Shown piece by piece: positions 36,850 to 46,225 of a DNA stretch of 64,000 nucleotides (its first letter is position 1; the number at the start of each line of letters is the position of its first letter). The stretch comes from Magnetococcales bacterium. Its GTDB lineage: Bacteria; Pseudomonadota; Magnetococcia; Magnetococcales; Magnetaquicoccaceae. Location: the NCBI GenBank assembly GCA_015231375.1, contig JADGBT010000005.1, positions 2,310 through 66,309 on the forward strand, read 5' to 3'. The notes under the pieces are model-generated. The model had not been told where the DNA came from. It was given only the letters and a program-made list of their open reading frames with translations, and did no database searches. The position numbers were made by a program, and so were the translations under genes.

Positions 36850-39800
36850 GGCCGCTCCTCCGGCTGGAAATCGTCGAACAGCCCATCCAACGCCTCGAAC
36901 AGTTGCCGGGAAGGTCGATCCACGAACACCCCCTGCCCCGGAGCCTCCAGCCCGCGCACAAACCAATGGATCGCCCCACCCATGTGGCGATCATAATCAT
37001 AGTCCGGCAACCGCGCCTGAAGATGACGATGCAAGGCGAACAAATACAACACATACTGCAACTCATAGCGGGCCTGGAGCATTTCGGCGCGCAGATTCTC
37101 CCCGCCGTAGGCCCGATCCTCCCAACCCAGGTGATTGGATTTGTAATCCAGCACGAAATACCGCCCCCGGTACTCGAACACCAGATCCATGAATCCCTTC
37201 AGCATGCCATGCAACACCTGCTCCGCCACGCCGGGACGCTCCGCCCCGCGCAGGGTATGGGCACACACCAGCCGATCGATCTCCCCGGTCCGAACCCGTC
37301 GGGCCGCCACCAGAAACTCCATTTCCGCCTGACAGGTGGTCAAATCCATCAGGCGACACAGGCTGTCCGGCTCGCCGGTCAAGGCGGAAAGATCCAACGG
37401 TGTGGACACAATCCGCAGCAGCCACAGGGTCACCACATCGCTCCAGCCACTCCAGCCCCGAGGCTGACAACGCCGGGCCACCACCTCCCGCAACCCTTCC
37501 GGGTTGGCAACCACCCGCGCAAACCCCTGCAACGCGCACCAGGAGAGCAGTTCGTGCAAAAAGGTGCCCGCCTTGGCCCCGCGTGGAAAGGCATGCCAGG
37601 AACGCATCCCCCCCGTCTCCGCGAAAACAGCCTCTTCATCCGGCTGCCCCTCCTCCCGGCCCCAACCCAACTCCCGGAACAGATCCTCCCCCGGACTCTC
37701 CGGAGCCTCCACCCCCGCGACCCGGCCAGCCGGAGTGTTGATGGCCGAATAACTGCCGATCCACCACCCCTCCCGCACCACCCTGCGGACACGACGCGCG
37801 CCACCGATGGCCTGCCGCCGTTCGACAGGCTGAAAACGCAACGGTTCGGGAGCCGGGGCGGGAGCGGCCAGAATGGGGGATCCGGGATGATTCAGGGCGG
37901 TCAGCAGCGGGGCGAGTTCCTCGACGGTGAGCTTCTCCTGGCTGGTCAAAAGGTGTCGGATGGCGCTTTTGTCAAACCCTCCACTGCCACCCGTGACCAC
38001 GATCCCCACCCAGGTGGCGTAACGGGCGCGAGTCAAGGCCACATACAGCTTGCGCACATCCTCCCGCAGCCGCTCCCGGTCCAACTGCTCGATCACCACG
38101 CCATTCGGATCGTCGAACGCCAAACAGGCCTCTCCCTGAGCGTCACGCCAGACCGTGGGCAGATCCCGGCTGTTCACCGGGCGGCAACTGGCGGCGAATG
38201 GAAAAAAAACCAACGGATACTCCAACCCCTTGGACTTGTGCACGGTCACGACGCGCACCAGATCCGCATCGCTTTCCAGCCGCATCAGCCGTTCCCCCTC
38301 CTCTTCCGCACCCCGCTCCCCGTCCCGGATCTGCTGATCCAGATCCCGGATCAACGCCTGTTCCCCCTCCCGGGCGGCGCTGTTTTTTTGCAGCAGTTCG
38401 GCCAGATGCAACAGATCGGTCAACACCCGCTCCCCATCCGTCTCCCCGCTCCACTCCTCCCCCAGCAAACGTTCCGGCACCCGGAAATCGTGCATCAGGC
38501 GTCGCAACATCGGCAACACCCCCTGACGACGCCAACACTCCTGATAGGCGCGAAACTGTCGGATGCGCCGGTCCAATACCCCCTCATCCCGGCTCAAGGC
38601 GTCGATCTCATCCCAGCCCAGTCCCAGAATCCCGGTGGCCAAAGCGGCGCGGATCCGTTTCGGATCCTCCGGCGCCGCGCAAGCCGCCAGCCAATGACGC
38701 AACTCCACAGCCCGAGGGGTCTGAAACACCGACTCCTTGTCGGAAAGATAGACACACCGCACCCCGCGCGCGCCCAAAGCGGCCCGCATGGCCTCAAACT
38801 CCTTGCGGCCATTCACCAGTACCGCCATGTCCGAAGGCGCCACCGGTCGCCAGAGCACATCCGGCCCGACGAACCCGGCCCGACCCGACTGTCCCAAAGT
38901 CAACAGCCGCACCATCTCCCCCGCGCAGGCTTCCGCCATGGCCGCCACAGAGTCCCCCGACCACCACACGGTCATGGCGGAAGGGATCTCCTGGTCCACC
39001 ATAAAGACATCCCCCCGCCCCTGGGCCGCCACCGCCACAAAGGGGATGGGATTGGCGCCATCGCTCCCCCGCTGCAAAAAAGCCCCGGCTCCCCCGCGCC
39101 CCTCAGCCTGTGAGAACAGCCGGTTGACCGCCGCCACCATGGCTGTGGTGGCGCGATGGTTGGTTTTCAAGGTGTGGATGCGCGCCGGGGGCAGACGCCG
39201 GGCCAATAAATAAGTATGGATGTCCGCGCCCCGAAACGAATAGATCGCCTGCTTGGGATCGCCGATCAGAATCAACGCCGTGCCATCCCCCTCCCCGGTG
39301 TGGTCCGGATAAACCGTGTCGAAAATCCGGTATTGCAGCGGATCGGTGTCCTGGAACTCGTCGATCAGGGCCACGGGAAACTGCTGACGGATGATCCCCG
39401 CCAGTCGCGCCCCATTGGGGCCGCGCAATCCGGCATCCAGACGCTGCAACACGTCGTCGAACTCCATCAAGGCCCGCCCGGCCTTCTCGGCCGCGAACCG
39501 CTCCGCGATCCAACCCGCAGCATGCCCGAGCAAACGGTGACCATTCCGCGCCAGCCCCGCCTGTTCCCGCCGGATCACCATCAACGCGCGCCACGCGGGA
39601 TGCTCCGGCGGGGCATCCCGCTTCCACGCCTCGGCCAGACCATCCGGGGTCAGACGCTGCCAGGCGGTGTCGCTCAAGACCAGCAACGCAGGCGCCGGAT
39701 CCTGCGCCCACTGTTCCAAGGCGTTCAGCCAGGGGCCGTAATAACGGGCCTGGATCTTGCGCCCATCCACCTGTTTGGCCGCCACCGCCCGATCCAGCAA

Positions 39801-40607
39801 CCCGCGCAACTCCGGCACCCATATCCGCCAATCCGGCTTCATGGCCGCAAGCCGTCGCTTGATGACCAGACCCTCTTCCAGGATCACGGCGGGGGGATCG
39901 GTCTGCCCGTCGATGCCCTCGGTGTGACGCAACAGCCGACGCACCTTCTCCTGCAACACCCCCACATGCGGCCAACAGGCGTAAGCCTCCCGTGCCGGTT
40001 CCAAAGCCAACGGAGCCAGAAACACCCGCCAGTAATCGCGCACCACCTCCGCCAGCAACTCCCCCTGATCCGCCTCCAGTTGCTGGGTGAACAGACTGTC
40101 GCTGTCGAAAGCGTGTTCCCGCAACATGCGGTTGCACCAGCCGTGAATGGTCTCCACCGACGCCTCGTCCATCCACTCGGCAGCCAGTTGCAGCTTGCGG
40201 GCGCAACCGGGCCAGGAGTCCGATGGATACTCCCCGCGCAAGGCCAGCAGAGCCTTGTCTCCAGATTTTTCTCCAGATTTCTCTCCGGTTGCATCCCCGG
40301 CATCGGCCCGGAAACAGGCCGCCGCCTCGGACAGCCGCACCCGGATCCGGTCCCGCAACTCCCGGGTGGCCGCCTTGGTGAAGGTGACCACCAGAATCTC
40401 CGGAGGGGTCAATGGCCGCATCACCCCCTCCCGCGCCTCCCCATGTCCCACCCCATGTCCCAGCACCAACCGCACATACAGCAACGCGATGGTGTAGGTC
40501 TTGCCGGTTCCGGCGCTGGCTTCGATCAGGTGACGGCCCCGCAAGGAAAAACGCAAAGGATTCAGTTCCACCGGCGACAAGACCTCAGGCACCCAGACCT
40601 CAGCCAT
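36846..40607 (-). CDS. recB: Exodeoxyribonuclease V beta subunit RecB
   Basis: 1253 residues from the ATG at 40607 (N-terminus MAEVWVPE), chosen for the purine-rich AAAGGGGGGAG just upstream; an in-frame ATG eight codons earlier lacks one. UvrD-like helicase: Walker A EASAGTGKTYTIALL, ALIDEFQDTDPLQYRIFD, LIGDPKQAIYSFRGAD, VRVVTVHKSKGLEYPLVFFP. The C-terminal nuclease domain has the catalytic YFVLDYKSNHLG motif. It supplies the 3'-5' helicase, the nuclease and RecA loading. It overlaps recC by 8 bases and recD by 4. Confidence 0.97.
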   Translation of the reverse strand: MAEVWVPEVLSPVELNPLRFSLRGRHLIEASAGTGKTYTIALLYVRLVLGHGVGHGEAREGVMRPLTPPEILVVTFTKAATRELRDRIRVRLSEAAACFRADAGDATGEKSGEKSGDKALLALRGEYPSDSWPGCARKLQLAAEWMDEASVETIHGWCNRMLREHAFDSDSLFTQQLEADQGELLAEVVRDYWRVFLAPLALEPAREAYACWPHVGVLQEKVRRLLRHTEGIDGQTDPPAVILEEGLVIKRRLAAMKPDWRIWVPELRGLLDRAVAAKQVDGRKIQARYYGPWLNALEQWAQDPAPALLVLSDTAWQRLTPDGLAEAWKRDAPPEHPAWRALMVIRREQAGLARNGHRLLGHAAGWIAERFAAEKAGRALMEFDDVLQRLDAGLRGPNGARLAGIIRQQFPVALIDEFQDTDPLQYRIFDTVYPDHTGEGDGTALILIGDPKQAIYSFRGADIHTYLLARRLPPARIHTLKTNHRATTAMVAAVNRLFSQAEGRGGAGAFLQRGSDGANPIPFVAVAAQGRGDVFMVDQEIPSAMTVWWSGDSVAAMAEACAGEMVRLLTLGQSGRAGFVGPDVLWRPVAPSDMAVLVNGRKEFEAMRAALGARGVRCVYLSDKESVFQTPRAVELRHWLAACAAPEDPKRIRAALATGILGLGWDEIDALSRDEGVLDRRIRQFRAYQECWRRQGVLPMLRRLMHDFRVPERLLGEEWSGETDGERVLTDLLHLAELLQKNSAAREGEQALIRDLDQQIRDGERGAEEEGERLMRLESDADLVRVVTVHKSKGLEYPLVFFPFAASCRPVNSRDLPTVWRDAQGEACLAFDDPNGVVIEQLDRERLREDVRKLYVALTRARYATWVGIVVTGGSGGFDKSAIRHLLTSQEKLTVEELAPLLTALNHPGSPILAAPAPAPEPLRFQPVERRQAIGGARRVRRVVREGWWIGSYSAINTPAGRVAGVEAPESPGEDLFRELGWGREEGQPDEEAVFAETGGMRSWHAFPRGAKAGTFLHELLSWCALQGFARVVANPEGLREVVARRCQPRGWSGWSDVVTLWLLRIVSTPLDLSALTGEPDSLCRLMDLTTCQAEMEFLVAARRVRTGEIDRLVCAHTLRGAERPGVAEQVLHGMLKGFMDLVFEYRGRYFVLDYKSNHLGWEDRAYGGENLRAEMLQARYELQYVLYLFALHRHLQARLPDYDYDRHMGGAIHWFVRGLEAPGQGVFVDRPSRQLFEALDGLFDDFQPEERP

Positions 40608-43600
40608 CGCGCTCCCCCCTTTCCGCCGCATCCCGCAACGGTTTCAACAGCGCCTCCGCCAGAGTGGCGAAAGCACCGCCAGCCACCAGCGACCCATAGT
40701 CCGGATAGCTCCGCCGCAGATAGGGATTCTCCTTCACCTCCCTGGCATACTCCCCAAAGCCGTCTGGCCCATCCTCCCCATCCGCCTGCCCCGCCAGCCA
40801 GACAAAAGCGGTCCGGACGGCCAAAGGCAACGGTTGAGACATCCCCTGCCGCCAGGCGGTCACGATCCCGTCAAGCCTGTCGCCAGCCTCCGCCACCGTC
40901 AAAGGCCCGAACACGATCTCGCCCCCCCGACCCAGCACCACCGTGGTCAACGGACCTCCGGCCAGATGCGCCCCCAGATGCTCCACCCAAGGCACGATGG
41001 TCTTGTCCAAACGGCTGGCCTGACCCTTCACCAGCACACTCGCCGTCACCACCACCCGGCCCCGCCGACCCCGATCATCCATCCCCACGCCGCTCACCCG
41101 GTCCACGATCGTCAAACGCTCTCCTGCGACCACCCCCTCCCAGGCCACCTCCTCGTCGTCGGCAACCGCAAGCGGCCAGCGGGCCCGCGCCGCTCGACAC
41201 CGCCCCGACACCTCTTCCCAAGGCGCGCGCAATGCATCGGCCATCAACACTCCGAACCCGCCGGCAGCCAGTTGACCCCGCAAACGAACCCGCTCCAGCC
41301 CCTCGGACACCCGCCTTTCCTCCGGTTCCCGCAACAGGCCGTCCAGCAGCTTCCAGGTCTCCAGAGCGTTCAAGGCAAAGGGTTCCTGATCCTCCAGCAA
41401 GGTCTCCTCACTTTCAAAACGCACCCCCAAACGCTGCTGAAAAAAACTCTTGACCGGATCCTTCAAAAAACGACCCAACTCCCCCAAGGTCAAAGGCTCC
41501 ACCCGCGTCCGGGGGACGAGGGGCGCACCACCCTTTCCTCGCCCACCACGCTCCCCACCCTTCCCACCCTCTCCATCCTCCCCGCGCTCCACCCCAGGCC
41601 GCCACTCGCGGGCATAGGTGAACAAGACACCCTGCCGGGACGGATGATCATCGATGAAATAATCCCGACTGAACGGTTGCAACCGATGCTCCACAGTCAA
41701 CGCCTTCAGCAGCGTATCAGCGGCTCCCGCCCCACCAGCCTCCTCCCCGCCCTCTTGCCCGACCAGACGCCATCCGGCCACCAGATGATCCCGCAATTGC
41801 CCCACCAGCACCGACGGAGGCGAAACCGAATTATCGAGCAGACTGCGGCCCACCCAGGAGAGATACAGGCTCTGCCGGGCCGACAGAATGGCCTCCAGAA
41901 ACAAATAACGATCATCCTCCCGCCGGGAACGGTCGCCGGGACGATAACTGGTGCGCATCAGATCAAAATCCGTCCGCACCCCGGGACGGGGAAACTCCCC
42001 ATCGTTCATGCCCAGCAGACACACCATCCGGAACGGAATGGCGCGCATGGGCATCAGCGTGGCGAAGGTGACCGCTCCGGCGAAAAACCCCTGAGCCAAC
42101 CCTCCCTCCTCGATGCGCGCCAACCAGTACTCCCCCACCACCGAAAGGGGCAGCCGGTCATTCAGTCCCGCCTCGGCGCACAACTCCTGCCAGGGATCCA
42201 GGGCATTTTCCAGTTGCATCAGGGTGAACGCGTCCGCCCCGTCCCCGCCGGGATCGAAAAAATCCGCCAGCAACCCCCGCAGCCGCACGCACCACTCCGC
42301 CACTGTGGCCGAAGTGCCCAACAGCGTCCAACAGGCTTCCAGGCGGGTCACGAATCCGATCAACGCCCCGAGCAGCTCCGCCGCTCCGGGATCGATCTCG
42401 TCATGGGGCATGATTCCCTGCCACGGACCGCCCCGGTCTCCCACCGCGTAACCCAACAGCATGCGCCGCATCCCGAAACGCCAGGTGTTGCGACTCTCCC
42501 CCTCTATGGCATTCTCCGGCAGACCCAGGGCGACACGATGGCCATCGTGCAACCCCCAACGAATGCCGGAATCCCGGATCCACAGCCGCAACGTAGGCAG
42601 ATCCTCCTCGGCGATGGCGAATTTGCGACGCACTGCCGGCACTTCGAGCCAATCGATCACCTCGCTGGCGGTCAAACGGGAACGGGGCAAGGCCAACAGC
42701 CGCTCCAGCGCGCCCAGCAACGGATCCACGGGCCGACGCCCCTGATTGGCCAGAACATAAGGAATGTAACGGGGATCCCGGTGGTCGTGCAGGCCGAACA
42801 CCGCCTGGATGTGGGCCGCGTAACCGTTAATATCCGGGACCATCACCAAGACATCCCGGGGATTCAAGGTGGGATCGGCCTGAAAGGCGGCCAGCAATTG
42901 ATCGTGGAGGATCTCCACCTCCCGCTGCGGGCCGTGGGCCACATGAAAACGAATCGAGCCATCCCGCCGAGGCGCCACCGGAGGCCAGAGGGAACGGGTC
43001 TCATCCAGGGGACGCAGTTCGAGAATGTCGTCTTGCAACTGATGCAGCAGGGTGGAAGGAGAGGAATCCGGAGTCTCGAAGCACTCCAGGCGTTGGATCT
43101 CCAGATCGTTCAAACGCCGATCCTCCAGCCCCAGGCCTTCGTTGGCGTACTCGTCGATCAGCCCGATGAAATCCCGCCCCTGCATGCCCCAGGCGGCCAG
43201 CAGAGGATGGGCGTGCAGATGCATCCACTCCTCCGGCAGACTCTCCGGATAACCGGCGCGCACCCGGGAGTTGCCCCGCCCCCCCCGCAGCAACTCCCGT
43301 TCCGGCACGATGTCGGCCCAGTAGTACTGACAGGGATTGTGGACATACATCACCACCTGGGTCCAACGACTCAACATCACCAACACTTCCAGGGACTGTC
43401 GCGGCATGGAGGTGATGCCGAACACCATCACCCGCCGGGGCAATCCCCCGGGGCGCGCCTCCTCCCCCCATCCCGCCGCCCGCCGCAGAAATTCCGCATG
43501 CACCTCGGCCCGCCCGGCCCGAAAAACCTGACGATCTCCGATCGCATCCCGCGCCACATCCTCCCGCAAGGCCCGCCACAGCGCCGCCTGCCACCGCTGT

Positions 43601-44169
43601 CCCTCCGGCAAGGCAAGACGATGACCCCGGGCGTCGATCAGCCGATCATCTCCGCCAGCCCAGGCCGCCAGCCAGTCGGCGCGATAGACCTGATATCCAT
43701 CCAGCAGATCCGCCAGCCGCTCGGCCAACTGAAAGCGCTTGCGCCAATCCACGTCGTGTTCCAAAAAACGGCGCAACGGCGCGAACGGTTCGAGCGCGGT
43801 CAACTCCGGCACCAGCCGCATCAGCCGCCAGACCAGCCGATCCTTGTCGAACGGGGAGTGCTCCGGCACGCCGTCTTCCCCCAACACCGCCCGATAGACC
43901 CGCCACAAAAACCGCGCCGGCAGCAGCAACTCCAAGGCGGTGGCGATCCTGGCGCCCGCCGGTCCCGTTCCGGACCCCACGCCCTCCCCGGCGATCCCCA
44001 GTTTGAGCCATTGGGCCATGCCGTTGCTTTGCACCAGGATGATCTCGTTTTCCAAAGGCGCCAAAGGCTCGGCAACCATGCGCGCCACCAGATCCTCCCG
44101 CAACGTCTCGATGCGGTTGCCATGGATCCAGATCATGCCAGAAGAGGGAGACGCGACATACATGACCAT
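40600..44169 (-). CDS. recC: Exodeoxyribonuclease V gamma subunit RecC
   Basis: 1189 residues. The N-terminal inactive helicase fold shows ENEIILVQSNGMAQWLKLGI and FLWRVYRAVLG; later motifs are RVMVFGITSMPRQSLEVL, RDVLVMVPDINGYA and MRAIPFRMVCLLGMNDGEFP, all typical of RecC. It scans for the Chi sequence and holds the complex together. GGGAAAGG precedes the start; a second ATG two codons in is equally possible. It is the first gene of recC-recB-recD and is divergent from the SPOR-protein gene, so the promoter should lie in 44170-44376. Confidence 0.96.
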   Translation of the reverse strand: MVMYVASPSSGMIWIHGNRIETLREDLVARMVAEPLAPLENEIILVQSNGMAQWLKLGIAGEGVGSGTGPAGARIATALELLLPARFLWRVYRAVLGEDGVPEHSPFDKDRLVWRLMRLVPELTALEPFAPLRRFLEHDVDWRKRFQLAERLADLLDGYQVYRADWLAAWAGGDDRLIDARGHRLALPEGQRWQAALWRALREDVARDAIGDRQVFRAGRAEVHAEFLRRAAGWGEEARPGGLPRRVMVFGITSMPRQSLEVLVMLSRWTQVVMYVHNPCQYYWADIVPERELLRGGRGNSRVRAGYPESLPEEWMHLHAHPLLAAWGMQGRDFIGLIDEYANEGLGLEDRRLNDLEIQRLECFETPDSSPSTLLHQLQDDILELRPLDETRSLWPPVAPRRDGSIRFHVAHGPQREVEILHDQLLAAFQADPTLNPRDVLVMVPDINGYAAHIQAVFGLHDHRDPRYIPYVLANQGRRPVDPLLGALERLLALPRSRLTASEVIDWLEVPAVRRKFAIAEEDLPTLRLWIRDSGIRWGLHDGHRVALGLPENAIEGESRNTWRFGMRRMLLGYAVGDRGGPWQGIMPHDEIDPGAAELLGALIGFVTRLEACWTLLGTSATVAEWCVRLRGLLADFFDPGGDGADAFTLMQLENALDPWQELCAEAGLNDRLPLSVVGEYWLARIEEGGLAQGFFAGAVTFATLMPMRAIPFRMVCLLGMNDGEFPRPGVRTDFDLMRTSYRPGDRSRREDDRYLFLEAILSARQSLYLSWVGRSLLDNSVSPPSVLVGQLRDHLVAGWRLVGQEGGEEAGGAGAADTLLKALTVEHRLQPFSRDYFIDDHPSRQGVLFTYAREWRPGVERGEDGEGGKGGERGGRGKGGAPLVPRTRVEPLTLGELGRFLKDPVKSFFQQRLGVRFESEETLLEDQEPFALNALETWKLLDGLLREPEERRVSEGLERVRLRGQLAAGGFGVLMADALRAPWEEVSGRCRAARARWPLAVADDEEVAWEGVVAGERLTIVDRVSGVGMDDRGRRGRVVVTASVLVKGQASRLDKTIVPWVEHLGAHLAGGPLTTVVLGRGGEIVFGPLTVAEAGDRLDGIVTAWRQGMSQPLPLAVRTAFVWLAGQADGEDGPDGFGEYAREVKENPYLRRSYPDYGSLVAGGAFATLAEALLKPLRDAAERGERDG

Positions 44170-44376
44170 ACCTTTCCCGGTTCATTCTTCAAGACAAACC
44201 AATCCCGCAGCAAGGTTAACCCGGTTTCCCGCCAAGATCCATGAGGGATCCGTATCCCGCACCGGATTGACAGGCCATGGAAGAGCGGTTAATTTCAAAG
44301 GATTCAATCCGAGGTCGAGCCTCCACCCACCAGGAAGACCACTGACCCGATTCAGTGGATTTCGAGGGCCTTTGTC

Positions 44377-45075
44377 ATGAAAATCTCTCCGAACCGCGAA
44401 CAGTTCATGCTCGTCATGATCATGAACGGGCTGATTCTCTTCATCGTGGCCGCCTTGAGCCTGGAATCCCTGCTGTCGTCGCGAGACCAGGCGGCGCGGG
44501 TGGAACGCCAGGTGGCCGTCAGGGAGGCCAAAGAATTCAAGGAACGCACCGAACCCAACGAAACCCCGGAAACGCCTCCACCCGCCACCACTCCCAAGGT
44601 GGATGTCAGAATTCCCGAGGAACTCACCCGTCCGGCCCACTCCCCCGCCGTGGTCAAGCCCCACGACGGCACCGATCCCCGCAACGAACCCGCCAGAAAC
44701 CACAAACCGCCCGCGCCCATCCCCGGTCTGTCGGCTCTGACCCAGGCTGCGGGCGCAGGAACGCCTCCGCCGCCTCCCAGACCCACGACCGAAGAGACCC
44801 CGGAAAAAACCGTCCCCAGCGAAACCGCTTACACCGTGCAACTCGGAGCCTTCTCCAGCGAGGAGAAGGCCAATACCCTGATCAGCAAACTGGCCACGGT
44901 CAAACTGGAAGGCAGACCTCTACCGGTCTCCCAGCAACCCATCAAGGTGGGAAACAAGGTGATGTATCGGGTACGACTGGGACCGTTCGCCTCGTCGGCG
45001 CGCGCCAAACAGGCGGCAGGACTGGTGGGAAAACAGATCGGCGTGGAGGGAAGCGTGCTCGGGCCGGGACACTGA
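44377..45075 (+). CDS. SPOR-domain membrane protein
   Basis: 232 residues. One transmembrane segment (about 11-29) is followed by a charged stretch, a long Pro/Thr-rich periplasmic linker and a C-terminal SPOR domain (YTVQLGAFSSEEKANTLI to MYRVRLGPFASSARAKQAA, about 152-225). SPOR domains bind septal peptidoglycan denuded of stem peptides, so the protein probably acts in cell division, FtsN- or DedD-like. No other division gene is adjacent. It is convergent with the PstS-like gene (34-base gap). Confidence 0.92.
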   Translation: MKISPNREQFMLVMIMNGLILFIVAALSLESLLSSRDQAARVERQVAVREAKEFKERTEPNETPETPPPATTPKVDVRIPEELTRPAHSPAVVKPHDGTDPRNEPARNHKPPAPIPGLSALTQAAGAGTPPPPPRPTTEETPEKTVPSETAYTVQLGAFSSEEKANTLISKLATVKLEGRPLPVSQQPIKVGNKVMYRVRLGPFASSARAKQAAGLVGKQIGVEGSVLGPGH

Positions 45076-45109
45076 AAACACATCCCGACCCGAAAGGTCA
45101 CATCACCAT

Positions 45110-45994
45110 CTAAGGCTGCTTGCAGGCGTCGGGACGGATCATCGCATAGCCGCTTTGCCGAACGATGCATTGCCCGGCGTCGCTTAAGATCCACTCCAGA
45201 TAACTCTTGACCTCTCCCCGGGGCTGGCCATTGGTATACATGTACAGTGGCCGGGAGAGGGGATAGCGACGGTTGAGGGCATTTTCCATGTTGGCCTCGA
45301 CCACTTCCGCGCCAGACTCACGGGCGATCTTGAGCTTCTTGACGCCCGGCGACTCGTAAGCCATGCCCACATAACCGATGGCGCAGGGATTCTTGGAGAC
45401 CAGATCCAGCACCTCCGCCGAATCGGCCACATCACGGCTTTCTTTGTTGTGTTTGAAATCCCGCTTTCCTCCCAGCACCGCCTCCTGGAAATAGTCGTGG
45501 GTGCCGGAATTGACCTGCCGACCAATCAACTGGATCTTGTTGCCCGCGCATCCCGGCACCAGAACCCCCAGCTTGCCCCAGTCGTCGATGAATCCCTTGT
45601 CTCCATAGATGTCGGACAGCGACGTGAGGGAGACCCAGGTCACCGGGTTGCCCGGATGCACCAGAATCGCCAAAGCGTCATGGGCGACCAGATGCTCCAC
45701 AGGCTTGACGCCATTGCGTTCCGCTTCCACCAGTTCCTTGGCCTTCATGGGACGGCTCGAATTGGCCAGATCCACACTGTTGTTGATCAAGGCCGTGATG
45801 CCGGTATTCGATCCACACCCCCGCACGTCGATGGTGACATCCGGATGGATGGCATGATAGCCGGCAGCCCAGGCCTGGGCCAGATGGATCAAGGTATCGG
45901 AGCCTTTGTTGGTGATGACGGTCCGGGCCCAACCAACGCTGCCGTATACGGTCAGACCAGTGGTCAACAAGGTGACAAGCCAGGTATGTTTCAT
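45110..45994 (-). CDS. PstS-like phosphate-binding periplasmic protein
   Basis: 294 residues with a signal peptide (about 1-23, ending GWAR). The phosphate-binding family motifs are visible: NKGSDTLIHLAQAWAAGY, GCGSNTGITALINNSVDLAN with SSRPM, a VSLTSLSDIYGD segment, RQVNSGTHDYF and CAIGYVGMAY. It is probably a high-affinity phosphate binder. No pstCAB or phoU lies nearby, so it may serve a distant transporter or a sensory role. The other possibility in this family is binding of another oxyanion. Confidence 0.85.
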   Translation of the reverse strand: MKHTWLVTLLTTGLTVYGSVGWARTVITNKGSDTLIHLAQAWAAGYHAIHPDVTIDVRGCGSNTGITALINNSVDLANSSRPMKAKELVEAERNGVKPVEHLVAHDALAILVHPGNPVTWVSLTSLSDIYGDKGFIDDWGKLGVLVPGCAGNKIQLIGRQVNSGTHDYFQEAVLGGKRDFKHNKESRDVADSAEVLDLVSKNPCAIGYVGMAYESPGVKKLKIARESGAEVVEANMENALNRRYPLSRPLYMYTNGQPRGEVKSYLEWILSDAGQCIVRQSGYAMIRPDACKQP

Positions 45995-46225
45995 AGGTTT
46001 TATCTTTGAATATCCTTTTTAATAGGTTGATTATCAATGGCCACTCGGTTGATGGGCTGGCCGTTGAATTCAATCCTAGCCACGCCATGTGAAAAATAGA
46101 TGAATGTTGAATGATGGTTTCATGAAAAGCAGGCAGAGAAACCGGAACCGATCACCGCTTGACAGAATCGGAAAGAACAGATTACACCTCGTCCAACTTC
46201 AACCCCAAGGTGGGAGCAAAACTTC

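Noticed and set aside
36840-39113. 757-codon plus-strand ORF opposite recB
   Set aside because: Antisense shadow of recB; no recognisable motif.
40834-44244. 1136-codon plus-strand ORF opposite recC
   Set aside because: Antisense shadow of recC with biased Pro/His/Gln composition and no domain.
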